Assembly: GCA_032622095.1 (NCBI GenBank)
Contig: CP136067.1
Span: forward strand, 61,514,893 to 61,578,892
Length of the DNA: 64,000 nucleotides
DNA from: Siphonodentalium dalli
Taxonomy: Eukaryota > Mollusca > Scaphopoda > Gadilida > Siphonodentaliidae
Reading direction: 5' to 3'
The notes beneath the pieces were generated by a model. The model saw only the letters and a list, made by a program, of their open reading frames with translations, searched no databases and had not been told where the DNA came from. Below, piece by piece: positions 22,801-34,710 of this stretch (position 1 is the stretch's first letter; each line of letters starts with the position of its first letter). Both the position numbers and the translations under genes were made by a program.

Positions 22801-23073
22801 AATTTGCTATGATGCTGGTGGGCCCTGTTGATATGATATGATGCTGGATTATGGTCGGTTGCATCAACCTGTACAGACTTTGTCCAAAATATTTTACAAT
22901 ATTTATATGTTTTAATGTTTTATAAACATAATAGCTTTTCAATATGTTCAGATTATCCAAACAACGAGAAAATGACAACTTTAGAAAAGAAATAACGCTA
23001 CTTGTTTTCAACAGCATCAGCTTGCCATGCCATCATATCAATTCATCAGGATCCACTAGCATCACAGCAAATT
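22801..23073. mobile_element. 273-bp hairpin MITE
   Basis: The left end (AATTTGCTATGATGCTGGTGG, then CCTG) is matched by the inverted right end (AATTTGCTGTGATGCTAGTGG, then CCTG) over about 45 bp with a few mismatches. The interior is AT-rich and has no ORF. The flanks suggest a TA or TAA target but do not prove it. Confidence 0.65.
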
Positions 23074-23579
23074 AGGAAAACTTAACCATGTGTGATACCA
23101 CGGACATACATTTTTAATTCTAGACCACTCGATTTTCTGCCGAACATATCCTCGTGCAAATGGGTTCACAAAGGACCTGACTATTCACATAGGTTGATAT
23201 GGAACTTGTTTGATTCTGAAATAAGCTCATATCGTTAGATTGAGAGAGTGGATGGGCGCGAAGCGCCCGGGATGGTCGAAAAGATCGAGTGATCTTCTCC
23301 TTCACCACACGATTTGTTGTTGTGAGGATATCTGAACATAGAAAATCGTCATGTCTGAACCCGGCAAAAGTTTAATTGAATTGAAAGAATATTGTATTGG
23401 GAAGAGTCCCGATGTGTCCCTTTAATGTTTTTGTAGTTTGTAGTTGATGAGCGAGTCGTGTGGTGCGCTGAAATGAAGAACGGGGCCCGTGTTATAATGT
23501 TAAAATGGTGTTAGTTGTGTTAGTTATGCAATCAGGCATCATGAATATTCAAGGACATCTCCGGCATAGAGGGTTGCGT

Positions 23580-23598
23580 GATGCCCCCCCCCCCCCCC
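23580..23598. repeat. Poly-C tract
   Basis: Run of about 16 C, the longest of many G/C homopolymers in the window. Confidence 0.9.
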
Positions 23599-23744
23599 AG
23601 ATCATATATGTTGCGTCCATAGTTTATGGTCATACTATGTACATTTAGTAGTATGAATGAGAGTATTTGAATGTTGTCAAAGGTACGTAACTCCATGGCA
23701 CATTTTGTGTTTAAATTTTGGTAGTTGTGAGTTTGAATTTACAG

Positions 23745-24195
23745 TATTCTCACGTCTGTTATTTTATTTCAGGTGATGATGTAGTGTGAAGGCTGTCATG
23801 GATGTCGCGAAGAGCGTTCTATGCCTGATGGCGGCACTTTTCGTGGCCATCGCATTTTATTAAGAGAGCTTTGCATTGGCTATGGCGATTTTTTATCTCC
23901 CGCCCATCTTCCCCAGGGCATGGGCGTAAGTGTATTTACAAAATACTGATTTCAACAGTGTTTGGTAAACTTAAATAGCTAGTCATATATGTGAATGGTA
24001 TAAACAAGAGAGATATACACATGATATAACATTTAATAGATTTTTTGGGTTTTTATATTTTTTTGCGGTATTTTCTTTGTTTTGGTAAAACTATTATATA
24101 CATTTTGCTCATATCTGTTATTTTATTTCAGGTGATGATGCATTATGATGGGTGTCATGGATGTCGAGAAGAGCGTTCCAGGCCTGAGGGCATAA
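23745..24195 (+). repeat. Pair of 80-bp direct repeats starting with an acceptor-like TTATTTCAG
   Basis: 23758-23838 and 24115-24190 both read TCTGTTATTTTATTTCAGG, then TGATGATG, and continue with GTCATGGATGTCG.GAAGAGCGTTC. The shared start has a pyrimidine-rich tract plus CAG as in a 3' splice site, but the following frames carry stops, so a duplicated exon is only a possibility. Confidence 0.55.
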
Positions 24196-24199
24196 GCTC

Positions 24200-26770
24200 A
24201 TATACGACTTATATCCGTTATTTAATTGAATGGCGCGGGCAGCAGTGAAAACACATTATAAAGAGCGTTAATCTGGTACGTCGTGTCGATGAAAAAAGTA
24301 GATTAAATAGTGTCTGTATGAGATTATTTCGAATTGAAATAAGCCCATATACAACGGTGATGTTCGTTTCTCATTTAGGTTAATATAGAGCTTAATTAAG
24401 ATCCAAATAATCCCTGTCGTGTATTTTAAATAAGTTCTATGAGCTTATTTACGGGGCAAAGACTTGCCGAATGCATTTTAATGATAAAAGTCATGCATCT
24501 TCGAAACGTCGCGGCTATAGTTTATGGTTAGGGTAATTAATCGATACTTGTCTTCTACAGATTATTTTGTCAGATATGCATGAGGTATTTCACATTTCCA
24601 CAGTGTAGTATGTCAAATGAGTCTGACAAGTACCAATGTACCCAAAGTGGCCGTGGAGTCAACGACATCTCAATAGCATATTACCCATGCAATGCGTGAT
24701 TGTGTAATCATTGATCGAGTTTCATTCTTGAATAACGATATGGTTTGGGGCTATCGCCACAATTAAAGATAGCCCTACCATTAAACATTTTATGTTTGAC
24801 TGCCGCATTTGGTGATATTACTTTACTACATGTTTAGTTAACTTTTAACCCAACTATCGGGTTACCCACAACCGACTAAACAAATGTAACCCAGGTATTT
24901 GATAATCCAACTATTAGTCAGTTCGGAATGAAGTTTAGATACAATTGACTAAATTAAAAATTGGCTAAAGTGTACCCAATATTGGGCTATTGTGGTAACC
25001 CAATTGTCTTCAAATAGAATGTGTCTATCGTTATTGTATAGTCTATTTTATAGATTTTTATAGATTTCTATTATGTCGCCTCATGTCCGCCTGTATTTGA
25101 GAGACATGAGTCCACACACACTTAACAAGACGGTCATGATAGGATAAATTCCCTAAAAATTTATATCATTCTGGCAGCCCGCCTTTGAACTGATTCTATC
25201 ACTTTCGAACACTTGATTAAATGCTAACAATGTTCCCGTATTCCTAAATGGGGAGAACTAGGGTCTTGGTCAACATGTCTTTCTCTTTGTAGTCAAAGGT
25301 ACGTTCGATTATTTGGTTTAAGCATAGTTTATTTATCCACCAAATATATAATATACATAATATAAATTGAACGAGGGAATACACAAGGAATTAATATAAT
25401 GTATATGGTAATATGTGATATATCTGGTAGAAAGGGAAAACGACAGTAAGCACATGGCTTTTCAGGTGTCGTTCTCCCCATGTATCATCTAGGGCCCCTG
25501 TATAATATACTATATAAATCATCATGGAAATTGACGTTAGTGTCGGGACCGGACAGTAGATAGATAATTCGGATATTACATTGGTGCTGTGATTTTTGGG
25601 TATAAAGAATAAGAGGAGAATTTAAGATAAGAGACAAAGATGGAGGGGAGTGGTGAGGGGAGTGGAATGGAACGGATTTTTCATTTTATTACATGTTACG
25701 TATGATGCTTAAGATGCTGCTGACCGATTATTTAGAGGATCCTGTCAGTTGTTTTACTGATTCGTTTACTTGTTGATTGAAGTTGAGGAGTTCGTCTATA
25801 TAAATGCCAAGGTCTTTCTTAAATTCTGATTTACCACCAATTTCTTTCACGGCGTATGTTTGCAGATGTATGTGAGATTGTGCAATATATGCGTGTGCCT
25901 GCGTCTTTACGGATACAATTAACATATCCAAATATCTGTTAAGGCACACATCAAATATATTCTATTTTAAATCGATTCTTATTTTCAGAAATATATTTTG
26001 TGATTTATTTCAAGCGCATGCACTGTCCTTATTGTACAGGGACACTATACTGTTGATTCGTATTGTACACGAACAGGCTACTTATGTGCCATTAATTCTT
26101 AAAATTGTAAATATACTGCATACACGGATGGCAAGAAAGGATGTAAAGAGATTATTTTATCTGCCTGCAGATAGCGACTTGTGTAAAAACGTTTAAATGA
26201 CAATTGCTTGAAGTGATAAACATGCATAACACGTGCATTAAACTCAAATGAGGTCCCCTATAAGAGATTTCCTCCGTATATAACCACTATGAAGATTCAT
26301 AGTTAAACAATATAGTTACAATTGTCAATTAATGTCGATGGCACTCGATGATAGCAACCCAAGCCCACGTAAGATACAATCCGACTTAAGCGCCTAATCC
26401 CTTATAGCCTAAAAGAAATCTAGTTTAAAATCGATGGCTGGTTATTGAGCAAAGGGATCGATTTGTCGTGACCGCAGATCTCAGAATATTTGCAATGTTT
26501 GTTCTAATCAGAGTACATATTTGTCCAGTTTTCATTGTTCAATAGGATCGAATGCCATTGACCTTATGCTGTATCATCAAATAAATCCACATGGTTTGAT
26601 CATCCATGCAAGTCAAGTGCAATATAAAACGACATGTGTGTATATGCTTCTCCTTATGTATAGAAAGTAACCAGCTATAAACGGAACGAACTTGATTAGA
26701 TTAATTAACATACATGTGGCTAATTAATTAACATACATGTGGCTAATTTGTTAGTCAACTAGTTGCATCG
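24200..26770. other. No recognisable gene
   Basis: AT-rich. Short TAACCCAA words in both orientations at 24850-25010 hint at a small inverted repeat, and a 22-bp word (ATTAACATACATGTGGCTAA) is duplicated at 26701-26745. Nothing codes for a recognisable protein. Confidence 0.4.
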
Positions 26771-26774
26771 GCCC

Positions 26775-27810
26775 TTGTTTCCAGAATGGTAGATCAAGAA
26801 TTTCGAAGGTAGTGGGTTCGAACCCATGTTCAGACTGATACGCTTCCTAACTCTCGGTGAAAGGCTACCTTTTTAAGGATGTCCCCGTAGCCGAGGTGGT
26901 TAGGTCGTGGATAATACCATCACAGTCTGGGCCAGACGAGGTTGTCGCGGGTTCGAACCCCGGCATGGATGAAAATCGAGATCGGTTTTCAAGCTTGATT
27001 TGGTCTGAGGGACATCTCAATGTACCATTCCGATCGACGCATGGCCATTTCGTTAAGAAATGAGAATTTGGTCACGCTCACTGAGTTAAAGGGGTACTGT
27101 ACCCCAATTTCAATAAATTCCCAGTGACAATAGCGACCTAATATGAATATTATATTATAAAATAACTAATTTGAGTCGACGATGTCTACTGAAAACGTTC
27201 CGGTTAACAGGCTATCGTAAAAGTAAAATTGAATTATTTAATATAAATTCATTTATGGCTGGAGTCAAAAAATGGAGAATTATGCCATTACGAGTTATCG
27301 TTCTTGAAATCGCATATGTTGCGTGTCTTTTGTCGACGGCCATTCGCGAACATTATTGAGTTGCAAACAAAACATGTTACCTGCAAAAGAAGGCCCGTTA
27401 TAACCGATTCGGGGAAAAAGGAGAAAGAAACAAGAGTCATAAAGCGTCAAGTATTTTATAGGGAGTGAGATTGTTCGATGGAAGAGATTGAATGCATCAA
27501 TCGAAGCTGTGAGCAATGAACTTCCGGTTCTTCCTGCGACCGGCGTCTTCTCCGGTGAAGGTCAAAAACATGGCGCGTAGTTTGAAATCGTAATATTTTT
27601 GTTTCCAAGATCAATATTTTCTTCGCTAAATTAGGTTTATACGAAACTCATATAACACGAACACAATCTAACTTGAAAGTTATTTCAATTGGAGTAAATA
27701 AAAATCGCCTATCTTAGTGTACAGTACCCCTTTAAGCAAATAGAAAGAAATGAACACTCATACTGAGTCCGTGCCTCCATAACTCTGAAATATATGTACG
27801 CCAGTACCAG
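26775..27810 (+). mobile_element. tRNA-derived SINE copy 1, split by a MITE
   Basis: The SINE runs 26775-27085 and resumes at 27736-27810. A tRNA-like part at about 26879-26970 has an A-box-like TAGCCGAGGTGGTTAGG and a perfect B box GGGTTCGAACCCC, the internal RNA polymerase III promoter expected of such SINEs. A second B-box-like GGGTTCGAACCCA lies upstream at 26813, so the family may be composite. The body ends in CATACTGAGTCCGTGCCTCCAT-like sequence and an AT tail. It is not a functional tRNA gene: the long body and broken arms argue against it. Confidence 0.72.
27090..27731. mobile_element. piggyBac-like MITE inserted in the SINE
   Basis: A 642-bp insert whose ends, AGGGGTACTGTAC and GTACAGTACCCCT, are inverted copies, flanked by TTAA on both sides (27086-27089 and 27732-27735). 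The other SINE copy (29190-29320) has the uninterrupted site GAGTTAAGCAAAT, which shows the insertion was precise at one TTAA. No transposase frame. Confidence 0.88.
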
Positions 27811-27845
27811 TAATCGTATGGTCACAGATGCTATTTCGGAGGAAG

Positions 27846-27987
27846 TGCATTGACATGTTTCCAGAATGGCAGATCAAGAATTTCGAAGGTAGTGGGTTCT
27901 AACCCATGTTCAGACTGATACACTTCCTAACTCTCGGTGAAAAGGCTTCCTTTTTAATGATGTCCCCGTAGCTGATGTGGTTAGGTT
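27846..27987 (+). mobile_element. SINE copy 2, left part
   Basis: Matches 26764-26905 (TTCCAGAATGG.AGATCAAGAA ... GATGTCCCCGTAGC) and stops in the A-box region at GTTAGG, where the LINE at 27988 begins. Its upstream B box is mutated (GGTTCTAACCC). Confidence 0.72.
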
Positions 27988-29185
27988 GATTGATTGATTG
28001 TTTATTTCCAGCCATTTTGACATGATACAAGGAAAATATAACATATAATGACATGCATAATACAGTTTACCATCGACAATTGCTTATATAACTATACCCC
28101 AAAATATAAAGAATCAATAGATACCACGTAAAAGTAAAATTAGTTCACGAGTGACTTTGTTTTGATTGCGGTGCTCGACAATATAACATGAGTCGAGATA
28201 TAGGGGGCTACTACTTATTCTTAATCATGCTATATGCTGGGGTATTAATCATCGTTATCTTTGCGTGTAATATAGAATATTCAATAGAGTATACTCACGT
28301 ATAAGAGGTATTTAAGTCATCAAATATCGAATAGTCATGATACAATATGCATCAAGTCTTAATGAGGACTGATTGATAACTGGTTAGCACTAAAATTGTC
28401 AGTTGTGACCCTTAAATTTACCATGCCGTCTGCCTCAGTTGTCTTCATATCGCTTCATGCCTATATGTGTATGAATTTTGCGAGATGTTTTAGTTGAATG
28501 AGATCAGTAGAGTTCAAAAGTTTATACAGATAATAAATGGATCCATTTGTCCAATACTCATTTGGGATAAGTTTTTCTCTAATGTCTGCTAACTTGGAAC
28601 AAACTATTATAAAATGATACTCGTCTGATATAGAGACCTTACAAAGAGATCATACAAGCTGCGTTTTATTCCCCTTTTTATTTTTGCCCCATCTAGCCAC
28701 CTCTACTCCCAATCTATGATTCGCTGTTCGGATTTATTGAATACTTACTCTGTCATTAAATAACAATTCATAATTAAAAATACTGAGAGTGGGCTTGGTT
28801 TTAAGATGTCTGTATAATTCACCACGAGAAGAAGAGGCAGATATATCCCTATTCCAATCTGAATTAAAACCCACGAACCCAGTAGACTGAAGGGTTGTCC
28901 TATAGCAATCAATCAATCGAACCTTTTTCCCACTCATTTCAACGGAGATCAAAAGTCTGTACAGTTTGTGCATTAGTCTGTGGTCAGGTTGGGTTATCAG
29001 TCTTGACCAATATGATATCATTCTCTTTTTTACCTCAATGTAAAGAGGCCAACGACCGAGCTCACCGTATACCATGTAATTTGGAGTACTATTCTTCATA
29101 TGTGTTAATGACTTGCAAAAATTTAAATGGACGGCTTCTATGTCCCTTAGATTTTCGGACCCCCAAACTTCGAACCCATACAGAG
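27988..29185 (-). mobile_element. 5'-truncated LINE inserted in SINE copy 2
   Basis: A minus-strand non-LTR element whose 3' tail, AATAAACAATCAATCAATCA, joins SINE sequence at 27988. The coding end at 28734-29185 starts abruptly in the LYG.EVWG block that follows the reverse transcriptase; everything 5' of this is missing. On the far side the SINE resumes 109 bp further along its sequence, so the insertion or a later event removed that part. A fragment of a similar tail lies at 37757. Confidence 0.78.
28734..29185 (-). pseudogene. LINE ORF2 C-terminal fragment (CR1/L2-like)
   Basis: About 150 codons starting PLYGFEVWGSENL, then HLNFCKSL, YGELGRWPLYIEVKKRMI and SYWSRLI, a block widely conserved at the end of CR1/L2-group ORF2 proteins. 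An ATG further upstream at 29309 is in frame but lies in SINE sequence, so the first 40 codons of that frame are not LINE. Catalytic domains are absent. No function expected. Confidence 0.8.
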
Positions 29186-29189
29186 GGTC

Positions 29190-29328
29190 AATGTACCATT
29201 CCGATCGACACATGGCCATTTCGATAAGAAATGAGAATTTGTTCACGCTCACTGCATGAGTTAAGCAAATAGGAAGAAATGAACACTCATACTGAGTCCG
29301 TGCCTCCATAACTATGACATATATATAT
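29190..29328 (+). mobile_element. SINE copy 2, right part
   Basis: Continues from TCAATGTACCATTCCGATCG through the intact TTAA site to CATACTGAGTCCGTGCCTCC and an AT tail. It is the empty-site counterpart of the MITE insertion in copy 1. Confidence 0.75.
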
Positions 29329-29545
29329 CAGTGGCGGATCCAGAAAATTTGAAAAGAGGGGGCGCTATGTATAGCTGTATATACAAGATACAAGATTTTA
29401 TTGCAATAACACCTCAGTGGGCAGTTGCAAGCATATAACATATAATATAAAACATACATATACAATAATAGCATGAATTAAACAAAACCCGACTAAGTCA
29501 AAATTTATATTCAGTATACTCACTCACAAGTTGTTCTTATAATTA

Positions 29546-30580
29546 TTATGCACTTGATAAAATCTGCCGTTTTTCAAAGAAGGACCGGATCATGTCGCAT
29601 ATGATATTTATGGTATCAATGTGCCTATTTTCAATTATATAATTAAATTTATTGTCTTCTGTCATTCTGTGGAAATCGGGTTTATACTCGCCTATTGCTG
29701 CGAAACAACTGATGCGAATGTTTTCGTATGCCGAACAATTCATAACAAAGTGTGATTCGGTCTCAACCGAGTTTGTCCTACAGACAGGACATATTCTATC
29801 CTCTATATCTGACGGGGGCTGTTTGTGTCTTCCCTTCTCAATCTCAAGCTTGTGATTACTTACGCGTAACCTTGTAAAGAGAGTTCTCGCGTCAGCAGAT
29901 TTGGTATTGGTAATATACGGTTCCACCTCATATCTGCGTTTGAAAATGCGATACGTTCTTAGTTTATTACCACCGATTGATCTCGTATCATCAAAAACGT
30001 CCTTCACAAAACAGTTAATGTGATCTATTTTCATCTTTTTTATCAGTTCTTGTTCTTGAATTCCACTGTCTTCGGCAATATCGATTCCAAGCTTCAGTAG
30101 TAATACATTCCACGATTCCGTGGATAATTTCGAATTAGTTGATTCAACGTAGGCCGCATAAACTAATGTATGACGCTTTGACTTAGAAATTTTATTCCTA
30201 TATCTGAAACTCTTTAAAACCGCGTCATGAAATACGGGGAATCTACCCAGTTCTGCACGAGAAGCATGGTTCGACGCTTTTCTATTTATACAAAGTACAT
30301 TTTTGCAGAATTTCAATTGAACCTGCTCGCAAGGTAAAGAATCAGTATGCAGATTCGGCACATCTCCCAGCCATACTTCACAACCATACAACATTACTGG
30401 TTTTATTAGTTTATCAAACAACTTGCATTTTGTAGGGGTCGTTAGCTGAAGTCTTGATGGAATAGATTGTGTTAGGAAAAACATTGATTTTAATGCCTTT
30501 GCACTCAAATGCTCCTGCGATTTTAACGTTTTGCCAGTTGCACTGAATTTTAGACCCAAATACATATAATCCCCAACCAT
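29546..30580 (-). pseudogene. LINE ORF2 C-terminal part
   Basis: 344 codons in the same frame as the reverse transcriptase part and separated from it only by the TAG at 30626-30628 plus 14 codons. It starts VGDYMYLGLKFSATG, has LYGCEVWLGD near residue 70, a RAELGRFPVF block near 108, and the zinc knuckle CPVCRTNSVETESHFVMNC near 267-285 (C-X2-C..H..C). The knuckle is usual after the reverse transcriptase in CR1/I-type LINEs. Stop TAA-type end followed by the 3' UTR. Confidence 0.82.
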
Positions 30581-30625
30581 TTCCAGTGGCTTCGATCGAC
30601 TTATGAATTTCGGTTCATATTTTGA

Positions 30626-31876
30626 CTAGCGAGATCTAAAAACCATGCATTTTGTTTTATTTACATTAACAGTGAGACTATTATCTGTTGCATAATTTTC
30701 CAAGTTATTCAAGCATTTCTGTAAACCTTCTTTCGTTTCCGATATTATTACAAGGTCATCTGCGAATAAAAGATGACTGATCGGCCGATTATTTAGAATA
30801 ACGGGATTACAAGTTGAGTCAAATGAATACCTTAGGTCATCAATATACATTTTAAACAGCGTGGGTGAAATTGAATAGCCTTGTCTTACTCCAATAGTTG
30901 ATAGAAGTTGTGGTCCAACGCCTGCCTCTGTTTTCACACTTATGTAGCTTGCTTGATACATTGAACGTATACACTGATTTATTTTACCAGAAATTCCATA
31001 ATCACGTATTTTGTGTAACATTAACGATCTATCTACTGAGTCGAACGCTTTTTTGAAATCAATGAATGCAGCATAAATGGGCTTATTTTTCTGCTTGTAT
31101 TTCTTCACAATGGTATTTAAAACAAATGCACTATCAATTGTACTACGATTCGTCCGAAAACCAAACTGATTGTCACTGATCAGATCATTCTCCTCGAGGT
31201 GGTTATTTATCCTGGTATTAATTATTTTGTTGAAAAGTTTACCTAGGTTATTTGTCAGAGCAATCGGGCGATAATTATTCGGATCATGTCGATCTCCCTT
31301 TTTATAGAGCGTCTTTATGAGTGAAAAACTCCAATGTTTAGGGTAATGTCCGGAACATAACACTAGATTGAACAGTTTTGTTGTCTCATCTATTATCTCC
31401 GGTACTACTGATTTAAGAAATTCATTTGACATATTTCCATTTTCAGAAGATTTCCTATTTTTCAAGAGCTTAAGGCATTTTAGTATTTCTTCCGATGTTA
31501 TCTCTTCGTCGCTAATATTTTGATCTATATCTATGCGCGGCGTTCCCCGCACACGGTGGTCATTTTCGTCTCGTGGAATTATTTCTTTACATAAAAGTTC
31601 TTTAAAAAAATCTGCACATTCATCAGGGTGCAAATAATTCATTTCAACTTTTCGTGGTCTAAGACCATTAATTATACGCCAATATTCCGAAGGGTCACTT
31701 GTCTCAATATCATCCAGGTTTTCCGATATTTCCTGATAATACAATTTTGATTTCTTTTTTGTTTCTCTTTTATAAATTTTTTTAGCTGCGAAAAACTCAT
31801 TTCGGAGATCTGCATTGCGAGGGTATCGCTTCATTTCTTTACTCGCGTGCTTCATATGTTTTTTCAATCTTTGCAT
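30626..31876 (-). pseudogene. LINE reverse transcriptase (ORF2 middle part)
   Basis: 416 codons covering a whole non-LTR reverse transcriptase: HWSFSLIKTLYKKGD and NNYRPIALTNNLGKLFNKII (fingers), QFGFRTNRSTIDSAF, motif A AAFIDFKKAFDSVD, motif B VRQGYSISPTLFKMYIDDL, and the catalytic box LLFADDLVI near residue 371 with both Asp present. It would copy the element RNA at the chromosomal nick. The ORF ends in a TAG where the frame otherwise continues, and the upstream linker is one frame off, so it is a recent pseudogene. Confidence 0.88.
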
Positions 31877-32095
31877 TTTGCATCAAACCATTTACGTTTC
31901 CTTTGCATTTGTTTATTTTTACTTTTAACAAATTGAGTTGCGGTGGCATTAACAGAATTCACGATATTATCATAATCGCGCACAGCTTGTTCTATTCCGT
32001 TCTTATCGCGTGCATATACGTTTGATCTAAATTTCAATAAGCGGTGTTGCATATCAGCATCTACCAGATGGGTATCTTCATCCGAGCGGCGTGGG
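31864..32095 (-). pseudogene. LINE ORF2 linker fragment
   Basis: About 75 codons (after DEDTHLVDADMQHR) between endonuclease and reverse transcriptase; ends KRKWFDAKCKD, one frame away from the reverse transcriptase part, and a single-base indel near 31870 would account for the break. Sequence upstream of 32095 is a G run, which marks the 5' truncation. Confidence 0.7.
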
Positions 32096-32145
32096 GGGGG
32101 GGGGACCACGAGAGGGGGTTCACCCCCTCTCGTAGTTTGGGGTCC
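32096..32145. repeat. G run and hairpin
   Basis: A run of 12 G is followed by the inverted repeat CGAGAGGGGG / CCCCCTCTCG around a short loop (32109-32132). Such G-rich hairpins are common inside hAT-type MITEs, but only this piece can be seen. Confidence 0.6.
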
Positions 32146-32149
32146 AGGG

Positions 32150-33430
32150 AAAATTTTGTGTATACTACATACAAAAGACGAGTTTCATGTGTTCTGGGTC
32201 CAGCTTTATATTAGGCCTATATGCATGGAGCGAGTGACAATAACATTCAGTATAATTACGGTATACTATATGGAGGGTTAGCAATGGAAGATCAAAGCTC
32301 CTTTGAACAATGAACTTATTTTCTGAAAGTCTGTGCAACTGATAGTGAATTATCTGGGCGACATGCCTATATGGAATCACCGGGTCGCCTATGGTTTGGG
32401 CCGGTTCATGGGAGAATATTTTGTAATTCAGAGTGAATAGTCGCAACATCATGGCTTCTGGTACTAGTATAGCTGTGTTTCAGTTGGTGATACAATGCAT
32501 CTATCCAACCACTTAATTCCCTCCATTGCCTATGCTGAATTGTTCAGTGTTACTCCTAATAGCTAGCCATCAGATTCACGCTGCACCAGCAAAATAAGTC
32601 ACCAATACAACCCAAATGGGTGGTCTGATCATACTCCGATCATGTAATCGTTTTGTATAAGCATAGTTTTTCACACAAAAATAGCTGACACCTGACTGAT
32701 CCCCTGTTCATCTACAGTCTGGTTACATCCATAATGTTAATTTAAAATATTGTATGTAGATTAATATCTGTTTTGTAAATGTTGCGTTATGAATAAATAT
32801 GTTCAGTCACATTTTTATTAAGCAATGGCAGATGCGTATTTGTCGTGACATAAATATGTCTTATTATCACCCATTTGTTCCAATAAGGGTGACACAACAT
32901 GTGATGGAAGATATAACCAATTTTATATGCCATGCATATATATATACCATTGGAAACCAACCAGCATTGTATTTCTATACTACTAGTAATTCGAAAATAT
33001 GCTATATGGTACATGTATACCACAGTAGTATGGCGTAATGTGCCTTTATATCTCTTTATGAAGATACTGCCGCCATGTAGTGCGTTATAGTCCGAGCGTT
33101 CGATCTGATGGTTGGATATAGAGTATGAGGCAAACATCCGTGCTATCGAATGATCGGGCAGATTTGTGTAACCTAGAGTGTAGTCGACTCATGTTTGTCA
33201 TTCATTTGCTCTTTACACATATAGATGGAATTGTCTAAATTTTGACTCCACTGTTAGAATTGCTATATTTGTTGAAACTTCGGGCGCCCAAAAATTTGCG
33301 CGGGCGAGATATTTCCCGACTCTCCGATACAAAATGTCGCAGAAATTATTTGCTCTGCATGGCGAAATATAGGCCGGGGCCCACGTCTCGGGATGTTGGA
33401 TTCACCCATTGCATGAAGTAATTTCAACCC
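32150..33430. other. No recognisable gene
   Basis: AT-rich sequence with short frames lacking motifs. Confidence 0.45.
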
Positions 33431-33434
33431 ACAG

Positions 33435-33530
33435 TTAAAACAAGAAAACCATAGTCAGAAATGGTAACGCCACCAAGATCATATTAGTAGCCATAAATAT
33501 AAATTATAATATAATTATAATATAAACTAG
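33435..33530 (+). repeat. Dispersed 85-bp repeat, copy 1
   Basis: Shares AACAAGAAAACCATAGTCAG, AATGGTAACGCC and ATAAATATAAATTATAATAT with 46998-47085. Confidence 0.8.
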
Positions 33531-33630
33531 ATTTCAAATTCCATGTGGGAAATTTGCATACTTCCATATATCAAGTTTTCCCGTTTCTCGTGTTATACAT
33601 TACATTCTTCAAACTGTCTTCTTTATTACA

Positions 33631-34080
33631 CTAGCTGATGGGCCCGACTTCGTCCTGGCTGTTTCCCATCTGATTTCCTGCGAAAGGCGCGATTTTACCT
33701 TGAATTGACTATTTGAAAGTCAAGGTCAGGTCGGGGTCATGATTTGACCCGTCCAAAACATTCCCCCGACAAAAGTACCCATAGGTATCAAAATTCGTCG
33801 AAATCTATCCGTTTTACCCGATTTGACCTTTGATTGACCATATTGAAGGTCAAAGTCACGCCGGCGTCACATTTGACCCGTTCAAAACACCCCCGGACAA
33901 AAGTATCCCTAGGTATCAAATTTCGTCGAAATCCGTCAGTTTTACCCAAATTGACCTTGAATTGACTGTTTTAAAGGTCAAGGTCAGGTCGGGGCACGAT
34001 TTGATCCGCCAAAAACACTTCCCGGACACAAGTAGCCCTAAGTATAAAATTTCATCGAAATCTATGGAAAGCCGAAGGGG
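33631..34080 (-). mobile_element. Helitron-like element, 5'-truncated, TCAAGGTCA subfamily
   Basis: The minus-strand 3' end has the hairpin region GCC.GGACGAAGTCGGGC followed by CCATCAG and CTAG (33631-33634), then T. The interior repeats GGTCAAGGTCAGGTCGGGG and CGTCGAAATC words, as in the complete copy at 52052. The TC start and GTCT microsatellite are lacking. Confidence 0.62.
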
Positions 34081-34710
34081 ACATGTTAGTTGCTAATTGC
34101 TAGTTGCTAGTTATACGACGCACGACTTGACGCGGTTTTTTCAAGGTGTTTCGGGGTGTTTCAAACTAGGAGATAGAATTATTCTGCGTTTCAAATGGTG
34201 CTGAATTATAATATTTTATTCAAATTTTATGGCATAAATTGTTATTAAAACCGTATATACTATAAAAAAAATCGATGACTCGAAAATTAAGTGGGCCTTT
34301 AAAGTAAATACAAAGTCACAATTGCAGTTAGGTTCATCTCATACTCGTCTATTCAGCGATATTCTGCTACGTGCAGTTTGTTATAGCCTCCAGTATTCAT
34401 TAAGCGTTATAGCCCCACTGTTATAATCCGCCTTTAGCTGGCGTATTCTTGCCTCTGAGATTATTGAGATATTACGACACACGTAATGACATTAAATCGC
34501 ATGGAAACATAGCAATTGTGTGGGCTGCGTGGCGTGAATATGTATTGAGAAATAAGGTCATACGTAATGACATTAAATCTCAAGAAAACCCGCGAAAACA
34601 AAACAAAATCACATTTAATGTTCTAAGTTATTTCCTTCATAAAAAGAATCTTCGTGATAATGAACTATCTCAATACTTTAGAATATAGAATTAACCTTAA
34701 AATAACAAAA

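Larger units (their letters stand above)
29380..32095 (-). mobile_element. CR1/L2-like LINE, 5'-truncated, nearly readable ORF2
   Basis: A 2.7-kb minus-strand element. It retains most of ORF2 downstream of the endonuclease: linker (31864-32095), complete reverse transcriptase (30626-31876) and the C-terminal region (29546-30625), then a short 3' UTR ending ATTGCAATAAAATCTTGTAT with a decayed CTTGTAT-type tail. Only one frameshift (near 31870) and one in-frame TAG (30626-30628) interrupt the reading frame, so it is younger than the other LINE fragments here. The endonuclease is missing, so it cannot move by itself. Confidence 0.85.

Noticed and set aside
26879-26970. A tRNA gene, because of the A-box-like and B-box sequences.
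   Set aside because: The arms do not fold convincingly by eye, and the stretch continues into a body that is repeated nearby, so it is the head of a SINE.
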